NCBI RefSeq assembly: GCF_023721935.1
Contig: NC_064811.1
Location: forward strand, 143,569,530-143,633,529
DNA length: 64,000 nucleotides
Reading direction: 5' to 3'
DNA from: Panthera uncia
Taxonomy: Eukaryota > Chordata > Mammalia > Carnivora > Felidae
The translations under genes and the position numbers were made by a program. The notes beneath the pieces were generated by a model, which made no database searches, was not told the DNA's origin, and worked only from the letters and a program-made list of their open reading frames with translations. Positions within the stretch are counted from its first letter, which is position 1. The number at the start of each line of letters is the position of its first letter. This document shows positions 1-13,054 of the stretch, piece after piece.

Positions 1-96
1 AATGTTCCTCATTTTCGATTATTTGTAGGTTTCTATGTTTTCTCTAATGAACGATATGGTGCTTTTTAAAGAAGGTATGTTATTCTAAAATTATTT

Positions 97-730
97 GTGA
101 GTAACGCCTGCAGAACCTCGGCGGCACGACCCTGCGACGTAGGCAGCGCCCCCAGCCCTCCTCGTTTTCTTTTTAGACTTGAGGGAGACAATTTCTGGGG
201 GCTGGGCGAGGCTCCTCCTCCCCGGCTCCTTTCGGCCCGCCCCCTTGGCCACGCCTCACCTCGATCCTTTTACTCCAGTACCGCCCCCTTCTCCTTCGGC
301 TACTGCGAAAACTAGGAGAGGTGGATTTTCAACACTGACGTTCACCGTGGCTCTTGTAGCCAGACTGGGCATGTTCCGCCGCCGGGTCAGGGACTGCTGA
401 CAGGAGAGAGGCGTCTTTAAGCAACTCTCAATCTCCCTCCTTCTTCACTCTGTCCTTGGCGAACGAAACAAAGTAGCACCTCCGACCCCCTGCCCAGAGC
501 TCGGACCTGCAAAGTGGGTCAGGACTCAACTGAGCATGCTCAGAACAGTGCCAGAATGCCGCACGCGGCTGCATCTCGTTGCCCAAGGTTGATGTAGCTG
601 CGCTCGCTAGTCACGACCTCGAAGGTCAGGAGGCGGGTGCAAGCGGGGGGCGGGGGGGATATGGCCTTGACACCTGGACACGTCGCCCCTACCCAGGCTG
701 AATTGGGAGGCGGGGGCAGGGTGCGTGGGA
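97..730 (-). promoter_or_regulatory. CpG island, probable promoter and first exon of the downstream neighbour (MFAP3L?)
   Basis: GC-rich, CG-dense block with GC boxes (236-258 and a G-run at 640-657), bounded by AT-rich DNA. No coding exon is recognisable. A minus-strand donor GAG|GTGAGG lies at 260/259-258, so a non-coding exon could run from somewhere near 300-450 down to 260, with the gene continuing off the left edge. In human 4q33, MFAP3L lies downstream of AADAT in the same orientation, so its promoter is the natural candidate. The assignment is inferred from synteny, not from protein sequence. Confidence 0.55.
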
Positions 731-2050
731 TCTGGCTTATAAGTGACTCAAAGCTTGATTTTTCCCTAAAAGATTGAAATTAGAAATCATATTTTAATAT
801 TAGCTTTATGGCATCTCCAATAATCACATATTTTAGCTCTAAGAACTTTTCAGCCCATCTTTCTTTAGAGAAGTGTAAACCTTTTTTCAAGTATTTAATA
901 AGAACTCTTTACATTTGTAGTAGAACCCTAAATTCTCACTTGTTTTATCAAAGATTAAATGTTTGTCCTCACTTTCAAATAATTCCGCAGGAGTATATTC
1001 CTCCCCCCCCCCCCCCCCCCCACTTTGGACAATTCTTTGTTCCCTCTGACTCTCCTGTCCACCTCTTTTCAAATTCTCAGAGAATCTGCAGAATACTCTC
1101 TTGCTGTTTTAGATGGGCTTGAGGCAAGTGTGGGAAACTTGCTCTGAATCCTCTGTTGCAGAAGACAACACTGAAGTGCAGAAGGATAACAGGGAAGAGA
1201 TTTTACAGGCTTGTGGTGAATAAGCTCAAGAACCCAGAGAGAGCCTTGCAGTGAGCCCAGGTGGGTGAGTGGGATACTTTTCTGTTTTCTGTTTTCTATC
1301 CGAGGAGGAGAAAGATAGGCAGGTGATGTTTGGTTTGAGAGTGGGAAATACCCTCACTGAGGGTTGGCTTCATCTCAACCTTTCCCTCTCATCCAGCTCT
1401 GGTTCAGCTTTGGCCTGATGGGAGGCACCGTCTTTAGGTGGCAGGTCACTCCTAGGAAGAACCTCACTGTCTCCCCCTAGACTCTAACTTGTGCTGGGGT
1501 CACCCTTATCCCTGAACTTTGAGACTCCATCGTTGCTGGTACCTTCTGAGCACTGCTGTTGATCCCTATAGACATCCACACCACAAATAGTCTGGCTGGG
1601 GAAAAGATGGGTAGGACATCTCTTTAACAGTCCATACTGCTATTCAGATGGGGGAACAAATGAAGCTTCCTGGTCCCCAGTCTGCCATGACACAAACCTT
1701 TCTTGGTTTTAATACTTTTCTGACTGTTCCTTCTCCTCTTCTTTCTCCAGGTTCTTTTCCTTTGGACCACTCCATTGTAAGTTTTCTGTCCTATGCCCTC
1801 TTCTCTTCGGCTCTCCCTAAGGGTGCTCATCCAGTGCTATGACTGTCAGTGCCAAGGTGGTATTCAGTTGGTGTGTGCATATAGGGCCATGGTAGCTGTT
1901 GATTGCTCCAATTGTTTCTGGTCCATCAGGTACCTGCTCTGATTGGTCAGTATCTATGCCTCACTATTTGTCTCTACTGGTTATTAATATTTTGAATATT
2001 ATCTTTACTCCTAACATTATATTCCTCTCCAAATCTCCCTGAGTTCAGAC
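731..2050. other. Unique intergenic sequence, no gene seen
   Basis: Ordinary mixed-composition DNA next to the CpG island. It contains a pure run of 19 C at 1003-1021. No repeat family or exon is recognised. Confidence 0.5.
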
Positions 2051-2059
2051 CTTTATATG

Positions 2060-2870
2060 TCATCTACCAATCTTAATTGCTATGACCCTCGGGGAAACTT
2101 GAGCCAAATACGTCTCAAAACAGAACTTATGAGCTGTAGTTGCTCTTCTACTTAAATGTCCTAACTTGGCTACTGGTGTGTGCCCCATAAAAATGAATGC
2201 TATCCTGGATTCATCCATCTGCCTTTCCTCTGTCATCCAGCGAGTCACTGCCCTTAGACATCTCTGAATACAGACCCTCCACCTGCATTGCCTTCTCGGG
2301 TCTGTCATCCCTTCTAAATGGGTTCTCTCTCTCTGTGTTGCCTCCAATATAGCCTTCTTGCCTCCTCAGACTTTTCCTTTTAAGCAAATTATATTTAAGC
2401 ATATCTGCTAAAAATCTTAAATTGATTCATAGTGCCTTCAGGATAAAGTTTTAAGCATGAACTGGCCCCTGTTTCCCTCTCCAGATTAGTCTCCAGCCAG
2501 TGTCTCCTCATGTCCCATATCCTAGTGGATGCAACCTATTTGCTATGGGAATTCCTGCCTCCATGTTCTTTTAGTTCTTTTGTTTCTTCTTTCCTCTTCT
2601 TCACCCCTTGGCAACTGTTAAGCCTTCAAGGTCCAGTTCAGGCTGACTCCCCTGTGACCTCCACAAGATGACTTCATCCTGAATACTTCACCTGTATCAT
2701 ATACTTTGTCTTCATTTTGATACCTAACCTTGATTTATTATTTATTTTTTTCAACTTCTCCACTACATTGTAGGCGATGTGACAGCAAGGGCTTGTCTCA
2801 ACCATCTTTGTATCCTTATGTTCAGTTTTTAGTAACATTTTACTTAACAAATGAATGATAGACGTTTGTA
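2060..2870 (+). repeat. L2 LINE 3' fragment
   Basis: Diverged match to the L2 3' region in order: a segment with gtgccttcaggataaag near 2430, the Leu/Pro-rich degenerate reading region, the tail paragraph near 2630-2700, and a terminal part near 2770-2860 (gcaagggcttgtctcaacc). Ancient, no ORF. Confidence 0.6.
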
Positions 2871-5840
2871 CCCTTGCGATATTTAAAGTTCATTAATTTT
2901 TAAAATTCTTCCTGAGTATTGTAAATGGAATGCAAAGAAAAAATACCAGAACAAAGTCACATCACATACAACCTGCTGAATGGTTATGTTTTTTTGAGCA
3001 ATATAAGCAAGATTTCAGATTTGACCTTAAACCCAGTGAATTTTTTACCGGCTTCAGAAATCAGGAAGTGTTTTGTGAGCCAATCTGATTTTCTTGTATT
3101 ATCAGTCTGTAACTGCTGAAAGCTCAGCATTGTATTGCTAATTAATCCACAAATTCCATTGTTCTCTATCATTGTGTTTCCTTCCCTGGGGTTGTTATAA
3201 TCCTCTAATTATATAGTTAGTCCTTAGAATAGATTTTGTTTATTTTTTTTTCCGTTGAAAGTATGGCACCTCTGGAAAGCAGATTAACCCTTTAGGAATG
3301 AACATAATTTTTATGGTTCTACCAGTTCCCATTGTCTTCCCAGAGCTCTTACAGCTAACTTATGGAGGGGACTGACCACTGGCTTCAGAACCCTCCATGG
3401 GATGAGGAACACATTACAGACCTCCTGGACAGAATGGTCTATGGGGCAGCAATTTTAGCAAGCCCTGAAGGGAATTCCAGACACTGTATTTGAGAACTGT
3501 AGTTCTACATCATGTAATAACTGTCAGTCCAGAACTTCAAGTATCCCCAGTATTGGTTTTCTTTGGCGGAGAGATATATGTGAGTGGGAAGGGAATCGGT
3601 CCATTTAAAAAAGTGTTGTCCATATTTGTGCTTATTAAATAGCCTTGACTTAGAATCTGGAGAATATAGAAGCGTACGTAGCAAAGTAGCTTCTTGGTTT
3701 TCTGTGTGTTGAACCACAGGGGTTTTACTTGGTGACCATGTAGGCCAGATGACCATGTAGGTATTATTCTCCAGCACCTCTTCCCTCAATTTGGCCTTCT
3801 TTGACAAAGGGTGACTGGGACAGCAGAAGGTCTGACCTTGTCCCCTTCCTGGAAGAGACAATAAGAGGTTTATGAACCTACATTAGGCTTTTTCCTTGTT
3901 CCTGGGAGTCTGAAAGGATGCAATTAGGGAGGGGCCAGCAGAAGGGATGAAAGAAAACAAATATGTCTCCCCACAGTCTTGTGATTTGCTGGCCAAGGAG
4001 AGGGAAGCTTCCTGAGAAGTCTGAATGAATATTACAAAAATATTTTCTTCCTCGTCGTGGGTTTAGACTGAGTATTTGTGTTGGTCCTTTGTAGGTGTGT
4101 GTGCATGTGTGTGGTCTAACCAGTTAGCCAGCTGCAAAAATCAGGGCAGCAGATGGCGTGCCTGCTACTCACAGGGAGCAGAGGCTCCAGCTTATAGGGT
4201 CACGCCCTTCCTGGACCTCCCTGTGAGACAACACTGAAGCCCTGCCCTCCTGGACAGTTTGCCAGCCTGGGACATTAATGGGCATTGTAGTCGAGCCTCC
4301 CACCCCCCCACCCCCCCAGGGCTTCCTTGTGGACAATGACTCCCATTTAAGGAAATGAATTATTGGCCAGAGAAGAGATGAATCTAGAAATCACCACCTC
4401 TGTGTAGGAGCTTTCTGAAAGGTGGATGGATATTTGCACAGGAAGGTCAGAAGAGGGAACTCCTTGGTAAGAGAGGTGTGAAAAGGAAAGGCTGACTGGG
4501 GCCATGGGGTGAGTCCTAGGGAGACCCCTTTGTAAAAACTTGACTTCACAAGTGCCTCTCTCTTGGATTCTGGAAAAGTTCTGTTTTGTGCATAGCATGA
4601 AGTTTTGTTCTTCCAGCTTACACTTTCCTTGGGAAGGAAGGAAGGCCAAACCTTCACTTTCCTACGATAGGGTGGAGGAGATTGGTGTTGGGTGACCCAA
4701 GTTACCAAATGAACAAATCACTGTCTGACAAGTGGGAAAGCAAACATCCAAAGGAAGCCAACATATTCTCCAGGAGTCCTACGAGGACAATCCTTTGTCC
4801 CCAACACTTGACGGGGAGGTCACAGTACCAGCTTCAGAATGCTGCTCAGGCACCAAGGGCTCTCAAGCCCAGGTGAGCCTCTGGAGCATCACTATGACCC
4901 CAACTGGAATAACCTGATAAGTCTGTGCAATGAGAAATACAAAATAAGCTCTGAAAGTAATTGTCCATCTCTGTTCTGGTGATTTTCATGCATCTCTCTC
5001 TTGAGTAGCAAATATACTAGAGTTCAGAGGCAAGGGAAGGAAATCCTATATTTTTTCTTTTTATCTTGTGGTTAAATGGGACACCAAAAGTCTCTGTGTG
5101 GATACAGGGACTTCTGTGAAGGCAAAGGCTGGGAAGAAGCCCCAAGCTGTGGCTGGGGCAGAGAGGACAGAGGATGAGGTGGAGGGGAGGGAAGTATTAG
5201 CTCTCTGTGGGGGCTTAGGGGACTTACAGCACCAAGAATGGGGGGAATAAGATGCCAGCCCAGCAGTAGGTAGAAAGAGCTAGTTTTCATTTGGTAAGAT
5301 TTGAAGGACACTGGAAAGGTAAGAAGCCCTTCATTCTATGGAGATCTGGTTTCCTTTCTTGGGGTCTTCCCCTCTGTTGGGCCAGGTTTCTATAAAGCAA
5401 GGAGCTGTCATCCAAAGCTCAGGCCTTTCCCTGAGCGGCTCCATAGTGGGGAACGTGAAGGCTCTGGACATCTACAAGTGAATTGTCACCACAGCTCAGG
5501 GCTGAGAGGGCCCTAAAATTTACTTTTTATGATGTTACAATGGTGGTTTGAGCCAACTCTTGGAATAAAGTTTTCTAACAGATTGAAACTGTTCTTTCCC
5601 ATCACAAGGATGCAGCTCAGTGTGCTAACCTTCAATGTGATCCCTGCCTTCCCTCTTTCAAATAGTAAATACAACTTCTATATGTAATTAATGGAACCAC
5701 CGTGTTTGGTTCATTCTCCACCATGGATGAGTGTGCTTATGAATAGTTTTGGTTTTTTTTTTCCTCTTAAGGATAGTGTTGGGGTTATGACATAACTGTG
5801 GTTATCTGGCTAAGGGAATAGGTTTCCCATTTGGACCACC
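2871..5840. other. Intergenic DNA with no recognised feature
   Basis: Non-repetitive by eye. There is a C-run at about 4303-4319 and a ZNF143-like half motif at 4281-4293. Short frames on both strands show no codon bias or family resemblance. Confidence 0.45.
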
Positions 5841-5844
5841 TGCT

Positions 5845-5950
5845 TTTCAGGCATATATGAGCTTTGAAACTTCTCTTTAGTAAGTCTTTTCAACCTAATC
5901 CAGTATAGTTTCTGCCATATAATAGATGCCAATAAATTTTGTTGAGTTGC
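5845..5950 (+). repeat. L2 3' tail fragment
   Basis: Ends with the pattern catataatagatgccaataa followed by tttgttgagt, the typical 3' end of L2. Confidence 0.5.
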
Positions 5951-8305
5951 ACGCTGGATATTGGTGTTAGAACTGCACATTGGAGTATCTTGGAGGCAGG
6001 CATTTTAAAATACAAATACCATCAGTTGCTTGGCTGGTCTGAAATGCCATTCAGATTTTAGCCTCTCAGTCTGTATGATATTGATTCTGCTTTTCTTTCT
6101 GATGATGTGTTTCAGGAATGTCACCAGCATGTTTCTTTTTGATTTGGGTCAGCTGGCAGAAAGGCAAGGCTGCTAATAAATTGTGAATGAGTATATGGCT
6201 GAAAGCATGAACATTTTGAAGGAGAAAGTTACTAAGGAACAGTTAGTGGCTGATTTTTCAGCATCATAGTTTATGGGTTCCCTATCATAATTCCTGCTAT
6301 TAATTATATGTAATAGCATTTCTGCTATTAGCTTCAAGGAGTCTTCATTTTTGCTTTCATAGGAATTTTAAAGGTGGCATGATTTTGAAATTAACCATCC
6401 ATAAAACTGGAGGAATTTTGTGACTATATTTATGAACTAAATGGGCCGATTTTCTTAAACTGAGCAGAAATTACGATTTGGTGCTCGTAAGGGTAGAAGG
6501 TAGGATGTAGGGTGAGGTGGCTCAGAGATACAGCTAAGTGTCATTAATAAGCATAATGACATTGCCTAACAATGACAGGGAGAAGATAGAGTGGAGTATA
6601 AAAGGACTCTGCAGATCTGTCTTGATGTGATTGATTTCAGTGATTTATAATTCTGTGTGTGTGCTTTGGTCCATAGCACTAATTATTGAAGATGGACTAA
6701 GCTTGAAAGGGGGAATACCCAGCCTGTCTTTAGGAGTCTTCTACTGTTACGTGAATATGACATTTAATCACATTAAACGTCTACTATTGCTTATTGTTCA
6801 TAAGAGACAGGGTAGATAATGAGTTCACCTAGAGCAGCTCCCTGTCATCTGTGAGCCCTTTACCAGCCTGTAATTTACCTGGCCCTGGGCCCCCACTCCT
6901 AAGGGTACCGGAAAAGCCAGAGAACGGACGAGATTTCTGAAGGTGTTAGTGTTAAAAAAGAGCACCAAAATAGTCATCCAGGGGAAAGTCACACTCCCTC
7001 TCCCTGCCGTAAGTTCATTTTATAGCTTGAGGTCTGGCATTTTGAAGTTCCTATGTACTACAACTACGGACTAGTACTAGGAACTTTGGGGACTAGGGTG
7101 TTTTGCTTACAGAGGTCTTAATTTGGATTTCTGTCTGTCTCTTATTTTTGCTTGTATTTACCGTCACACTATTTTTCTTGAGAGTGTTCTTTGCCTGCCT
7201 TTCATAATATTGTGGGAAGAGTCGTGAGAAGACTAATGGGGAAATGAGGAGCCCAAGCCCATAAGGGAAGAATCCAAGAGACTCCTCAGAGAGGAGCCAG
7301 GCTGCAGCTGTCCAACAGCATCCCTGTTGCCCGACTTCCGGATGGTTCCCAAAGATCACATGCTTCAGTGTTTGAACTCATTGATTTCTTATAAGATTCT
7401 GGCTCAGGCATAGATTTCCCTTAAATTGTTAACTAACCTAAAATATTCAAAATGTGATATGACAGGCAAATCAGGAACGCAGAAGTTACCCAGTTCAAGG
7501 ATCACTGACTCTTTGATGCCTGTATTCAGTACAAAAATGTACCTTTTTAAATTTGAGATCTACTTACAAATGCATTTAAATTGTTAAGAAGCCATATTGA
7601 GAGAGTAGTATCGGCAGCTTCAGAGAGGCTGATGTATTATCAGATCCCTTCTTAGGCTTCCCTTGCTCAACGTCCTCAGCTTTCCCCAACCCCTGGCTCC
7701 ACCAGCGTCTCATTTCCTGTAGGAGAAGGCCTTAGTCTAAGTGGATCTTTCTTCAGGCAGTGCTAAGGGGGCCAAGAGGCTGAAGTCTAAAAGCACAGGG
7801 CCCTGGGGATCTTCTGGGTGCTCAAGGTTACCCTGGATCAGGAGTGTTATATCCTGCTTCCTGCTCCAGCTCTTTCCTGGTCCCTGTCTTATTTTTGCTT
7901 GCATTTACCTTCTGTCATCATGGTTGAGGATGATAAAAGAATGTAGTTAGAAGTCATTTGCCACTGCTCTTAATCCTCCTCCCCGCTATCTCCCAATCTG
8001 TTATAGTGATACCAGGTGGAAGCTTGGTGTTGGGGCTGATATGACTCCCCACCATCCTCTTATCAGCTCTGCTTTACCAAGCATGGGCTGATGCCCTGCT
8101 AGTTTTTAGTGCTAAGGCACTGTTACACCTGACTCAGTCCTATTAAAGATATCTAGCATCCAGTGGATCACCCCTGGGGATTTCCTCAGAGCTCCTCAAA
8201 TGCCAGTAGGACTCTCAGAGCTGCAGCTCGATCTGGACTTGTAGTTTAGAGCTGTGAGTTCCTTGGAAGGTCTAGAGGTGGGGCCATGGAGTGATAGAAA
8301 ACAGG
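5951..8305. other. Intergenic DNA with no recognised feature
   Basis: Moderately AT-rich sequence. The 88-residue minus-strand frame at 7093-7359 and the 69-residue plus-strand frame at 7741-7950 have no recognisable similarity or splice context. Confidence 0.45.
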
Positions 8306-8525
8306 ATTTTTTTTAAGTTTATTTATTTATTTTGAGAGAGAGCACACACACGTGCACGTGTATGCGTGGGAGAGAGGCAGAGAGAGCAGGAGAGAGAGAG
8401 AATCCCACGCAGGCTCCATGCCCAGCGAGGAGCCAGACTCAGGGCTCGATCTCATGATGGTGAGATCATGACCTCAGCCGAAACCAAGAGTTGGATGCTT
8501 AACCGACTGAGCCACCGAAGTGCCC
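8306..8525 (-). mobile_element. Feliform CAN-SINE (tRNA-Lys derived)
   Basis: Reverse-oriented SINE. The T-rich complement of the A tail is at the left, then a GA-rich body, then the complement of the tRNA-like head (gactgagccacc...) at the right. The head carries A- and B-box-like pol III promoter remnants. Target duplication tagaaa(a)cagg flanks it at 8295 and 8526. Confidence 0.9.
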
Positions 8526-9300
8526 TAGAAACAGGGGTTTGAGAAGGGGGTATATATATCTTCACTTTATGCTCTTATCAACTGAATGCACCTTTTTAAT
8601 GGAATAATTGCCTTTAATATCTGTAAATGCATATTGATAGTTTTAGAGTGAGATTATTTTCTATTTGTTGCATTAACTGTCAAGGTGTATCATCCTAAAC
8701 ATTAAGGTGACTGTGGATCACCAGCACACATATGATGACATGGTAAGTTGAATAATGTTTTTTCAGTTTCAGTATGATTTACTCTTAATATCATCACAAT
8801 AAATTAGCCATATAATTCATGAGTTTTAGAATGAATTAGATGTAATATTTTGGATCAGTGAAACTAATATTGCGGTAAGAGGAAAAATCAAGTCTAATGC
8901 ATGCATTTTAATTTATTATAAAACAAATATGCCAGATTTGTCTACAATTCAGGAAGATTGCATAATTTATAGTGGCAGTTCATTTACAAAAGAACTAGGG
9001 TGACTTTTTTTTTTTTTTTGGTAAGCTATAAAACAAATTGGAGAGTGACTCTTATCCCATGAGTTATTTATAGTGGAAGATTAATAAAACCATTAAGCAT
9101 GATGAATGAATTTTCAGTGACAGGCTTACAGCAAGAATACATATCAGCAACAATAAAAATATAATGAATTTTATGTTTTTAATCAGTCCAAAGAATTTTC
9201 CTAAACATAAAATTAAGTGATTTCATTTTTATCTGGTACAACATTAAAACTGTTTTATTGTGCAAGCTACATTTAACATGCATTGCCTATGCACCCAAAC
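8526..9300. other. AT-rich intergenic DNA, nothing recognised
   Basis: Low-GC sequence with a T run near 9007-9020. No exon or repeat family seen. Confidence 0.45.
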
Positions 9301-9309
9301 TAATTAAAA

Positions 9310-9408
9310 CTCCTGAGGATAGAGGCCACATCTCATGTTCTTGCAGCCTGCATCCACAGTATTATTCTACACATAGTAGGTGCTTGCTAAATGTCTGTTG
9401 AATAAAAT
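9310..9408 (+). repeat. L2 3' tail fragment
   Basis: Shows the closing L2 phrases: gaggatagaggccacatctc, then cacatagtaggtgcttgcta, then a gttgaataaa end. Confidence 0.65.
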
Positions 9409-9410
9409 AT

Positions 9411-11263
9411 GAACTTAATAATGACTTATACAGTTTTCAAATAAACTAGTCTCCATTAGGAAAAGAGGTATATGGAGAAAAAGGCAACAAATTCATTTTG
9501 AATAGTTGTTTGCCTAAAAAAAAATAAAGAATGATTATTTGGTTAGAAGCAAGTTGACATTTGGGGATGTGGCTTCTCTTGTACATCCAGGTTCAGAAAT
9601 TAGTATATAGTAAAAATTAATCTAGAAAATTTCTTACATTGACCATAATATTTAACATACCTGTTTGAGTATATAATCTATTTCCAAAAAGGAGGGATGA
9701 AAGGAAAGTCTCTATACAACTATCTGGGTGTCAGATCCATCTGTTTGGAAGATACCCAGCAAATTCCCAGGTGAATGGAGTCTAGAGGGGAGACACGTAA
9801 GGGTTGCTGCTTGACCACAAGATTGATGCCATTCTGTCTTAATACCAAACCTCTGTAACTATAATGTCTAAGAGATGCATAATGCTATGAGGATTAAACA
9901 TAATAAGGAGTCACATTTTCTGTATCTAATAAGGATCAGATGCTAAAGTCAGAAGCTCCAGTGCCTTTTGTCCTATAAATAGGAGTTTTGTGAAGTGAAG
10001 TCCATGGCAATTCTTTGATTCAGTGAAATAATTTGCGAGTTGCCACAGCTCCATGCTTAAGCCATGTTGGAGCGAGGTTGGCACAGAGAGGTTTTGAGCC
10101 AGTTTGAACTGTTTGTTGAAGGCCTGTTTGGTTGGTTACTGGTCTCAGATAACAGCATACTACAGCATGCCAGTGAAACCAAGATATCATTTATGTTTGG
10201 AATTTGATTTCACCTTGTACAGGTTTCTAGAGGAGTCTGTCCAATGTTTTAAGATGGTCACAAGGCAGATTGATGAGGCATAATGGATCAGCACAACTTG
10301 TCATCATTTAAAGAAAAATGTGCAGCCTGGTGGGCAGTCTGAAGTTGATTAAATGACTGAGGTCCATCATTAATAATGTTTTATTTCTGTTCCATTTGTG
10401 TGAGTGCACCATACATTTCTTAGCCTTTCCTTTAATGATATCCTTACTAATTTAAGTGCCATGCAGGACTGTGTAAACCTGCTTAAGGAAACTGGATGAT
10501 CAAAACTGAACCAAGGGTTATCCTGAAATAACTTGATGGTTTAGATGCCAGGAATGCTGAGTTAATTTTAGGCTTGGAATATCAGTGGCTGCAATGGCTT
10601 ATCTTAGCAACGAGATATATTTCTGACAGTACTACGGAGAGCTTCAGCTACAACATGGTTTTCCAGGGGTCACAAGGGCACTGATACTTGCCATGTTGTT
10701 GAGTAAAACCTGAATGATGGAGAGTGTGGATTTCATGAGCTCCACGAATCTTTGTGTTCTTCTCATTTAATCACGCTTAATATTTCCAACCCAGAGTGGA
10801 ACATAATGAACCCTGTTCCAACAGGCCTGGCATTCTATGGGAGCAGAGTAGCTGGGCCTCCATAGGCCGAGTTGCTCTGGAATAAGAGTCTTCTACATAT
10901 TGCTTTATCCCGCCAGCATCCTCTGGCCAGACTGCCATGGATGCTCCTCTCCTCCCATTGGTGTATCCTACCACTTGAGTTGTTCTCCATTTACAAAATG
11001 GGAATAGTGGTCCTTCCTTCGAGTGCCTATGATCTTGTGTGTAAAAGTGCTAACTAACTGTATATGGCATTTGAATGTACACTGAGAAGCTCCATACACA
11101 CATGGGCACAGCTCACCGTCACTGTGGAGGTGCATTTGCTGTACCGTCGTAACCCAAAGTACAGATTCAAAACCCATTGGTTTGTGTACTGTGCGCATAA
11201 GAGTAGTTTCCATGAGAGAGGACCTCAAAAGATGGGCAAAACTGCATAAATCCTATGTGTGTG
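9411..11263. other. Intergenic DNA with no recognised feature
   Basis: No gene or clear repeat. Overlapping short frames at 10777-11249 on both strands do not resemble known proteins. Confidence 0.45.
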
Positions 11264-11597
11264 TGCTATGGACTGAGTTCTCTCAAAATCCATATGTTGA
11301 AACCCTCTCCCCCACTGTGATGATGTTAGGAGTAGGGTTGTAGTTAGGTCATGAGGGTAGGATCCTCTCGCTATGATTAGTGCCTTTACAAGAAGAAACA
11401 CAAGAAGGTCTTTCTCTCTGCCATGGAAAGACACAGTGAGGAAGCAACCATCCACAGCTGGGAAGAAAGCGCTTACTAGAACCCCACCATTCTGATGTCC
11501 TGATCTCAGACTCTAGCCTCCAGAACTGTAGGCAATGTCTATTGTGTAAGCTGCCTAGCCTATGGTATTTTGTTAAAGTAGCCAGAACTGACTAAGA
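11264..11597 (+). mobile_element. MaLR-type solo LTR (MLT1-like)
   Basis: Begins tgctatggactgagtt, continues through the ccatatgttgaaaccct and tgattagtgcctttacaaga motifs, and ends with ctccagaactgtaggcaa and tatggtattttgtta. This is the MLT1 LTR of the ERVL-MaLR group. It is a solo LTR with no internal genes. Confidence 0.8.
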
Positions 11598-11974
11598 TGG
11601 TGTGTTTCCAGAAAACATTTATCTAGAACCTAGCATCATCCCTCAGGGTAATAGTCTTACACTGACTCATGTCTCCTTATATGCAAGAATCAGCTTACAG
11701 CAGGACAAAGGAGTGATAATTTCAGCATCAGCCAACATTAGTGCCATATTAGTGCAGTGTGCTGCTGTCATGAGGGCCTGAGAAGTTTTCTTTTTTGTAA
11801 GGATGCAGTTACATGAGGTTTTCAGGATAGAGCGGCTGTGTTTCATGCAGTTCTGTTTTTGTTTGTTTGTTTGTTGTTTTGTGATACTTGAGGATAGTTC
11901 AAAGCATCTCTTACAGGAAAGGTCTACGATCATTTGCTGTCACTGAAATTCTTGGATTCTGATTTTTTTCTTTA

Positions 11975-12167
11975 ACTTAAAAACAATGTTTTTTGATGTT
12001 AGAGAGACAGAGCATGAGCAGGGGAGGGGCAGAGAGGGAGACAGAATCCTAACAAGGCTCCAGGCTCTGAGCTGTCAGCACAGATGCAGGGCTCGAACCC
12101 ACAAACCAAGAGATTTGACCTGAGCCAAAGTCTGATGCTCAACCAACTGAGCCACCCTGGCGCCCCT
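11975..12167 (-). mobile_element. CAN-SINE, left arm of a head-to-head pair
   Basis: Reverse copy with the right-hand end gagccaccctggcgcccc. A ttctttaa direct repeat flanks it. Its tRNA-like head faces that of the plus-strand SINE 25 bases away, so the two can pair as a long hairpin. Confidence 0.9.
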
Positions 12168-12191
12168 TCTTTAAATATTTTCTAAAAAATT

Positions 12192-12412
12192 GGGGCGCCT
12201 GGGTGGCTCAGTCGGTTAAGTGGCCGACTTCGGCTCAGGTCATGATCTTGCACTCTGTGAGTTCGAGCCCCGCATCGGGCTCTGTGCTGACAGCTCAGAG
12301 CCTGGAGCCTGTTTCGGATTCTGTGTCTCCCTCTCTCTGACCCTCCCCCGCTCATGCTCTGTCTCTCTCTGTTTCAAAAATAAATAAACGTTAAAAAAAA
12401 ATTAAAAAAAAA
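12192..12412 (+). mobile_element. CAN-SINE, right arm of a head-to-head pair
   Basis: Well-preserved copy from ggggcgcctgggtggctca to an A-rich tail with aaaaataaataaacgtt. The target duplication aaatattttctaaaa is seen on both sides (about 12173 and 12410). Confidence 0.95.
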
Positions 12413-12586
12413 TATTTTCTAAAAGATCAATTGCTTACAAATTTTGAATGCTGTCAGTCATTCCCTACCCTTGCCTCTTTTCTGGAATTGCAGTGCTCTG
12501 TGTACAAAATTTGTAAGGAGTGGTAGTGCTTGAATGCTTATGTCTCTAGAAAAAATTATTCACTCAATTTATTTTTATTTCTCCTG

Positions 12587-12617
12587 GGTTTTTGTTGTTG
12601 TTGTTGTTGTTATTGTT
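12587..12617 (+). repeat. (TTG)n microsatellite
   Basis: Run of ttg units with one tat interruption; translates to a meaningless Cys run on the plus strand. Confidence 0.85.
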
Positions 12618-13054
12618 GTATATTAGGCTCTTGTCATAGTTTTTTTCTGTGTCTTTTAATTTTTAGAAGCTCTATCACCTTTACAGTACATATGAGAATA
12701 AGTTATAAACACACACAGAACATTTTCCACAAAGTGAATTTTCTTGCATAAGGAGTTTATTGTGTTACTGAGCCTCTAATAGGGAAATGTAATCAGCAGA
12801 TAAGAATGAGAAATGGGAACTCCCTCCCCCTTTTCTCTATCATTTACACTGATCAATTTACCTTTGATTATCTGCTATGTGTAAAAGGTAACATGATGGC
12901 AGATAAAACTTAGTTTAGAGTTTGAAAGCACACATCATTCTAACAGCACAGACAGGCATGCATTTGCCCTCGGTATTTGGGAAGACCTGACAATTCCATA
13001 AAAACAGACTTTATAGAATGTGTAGCTACCCTGTCCATTTGAGATCATACAGTT

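Noticed and set aside
12192..12300. tRNA-like sequences with A and B boxes
   Set aside because: They are SINE heads; none folds into an intact cloverleaf with an anticodon loop as a functional tRNA would.
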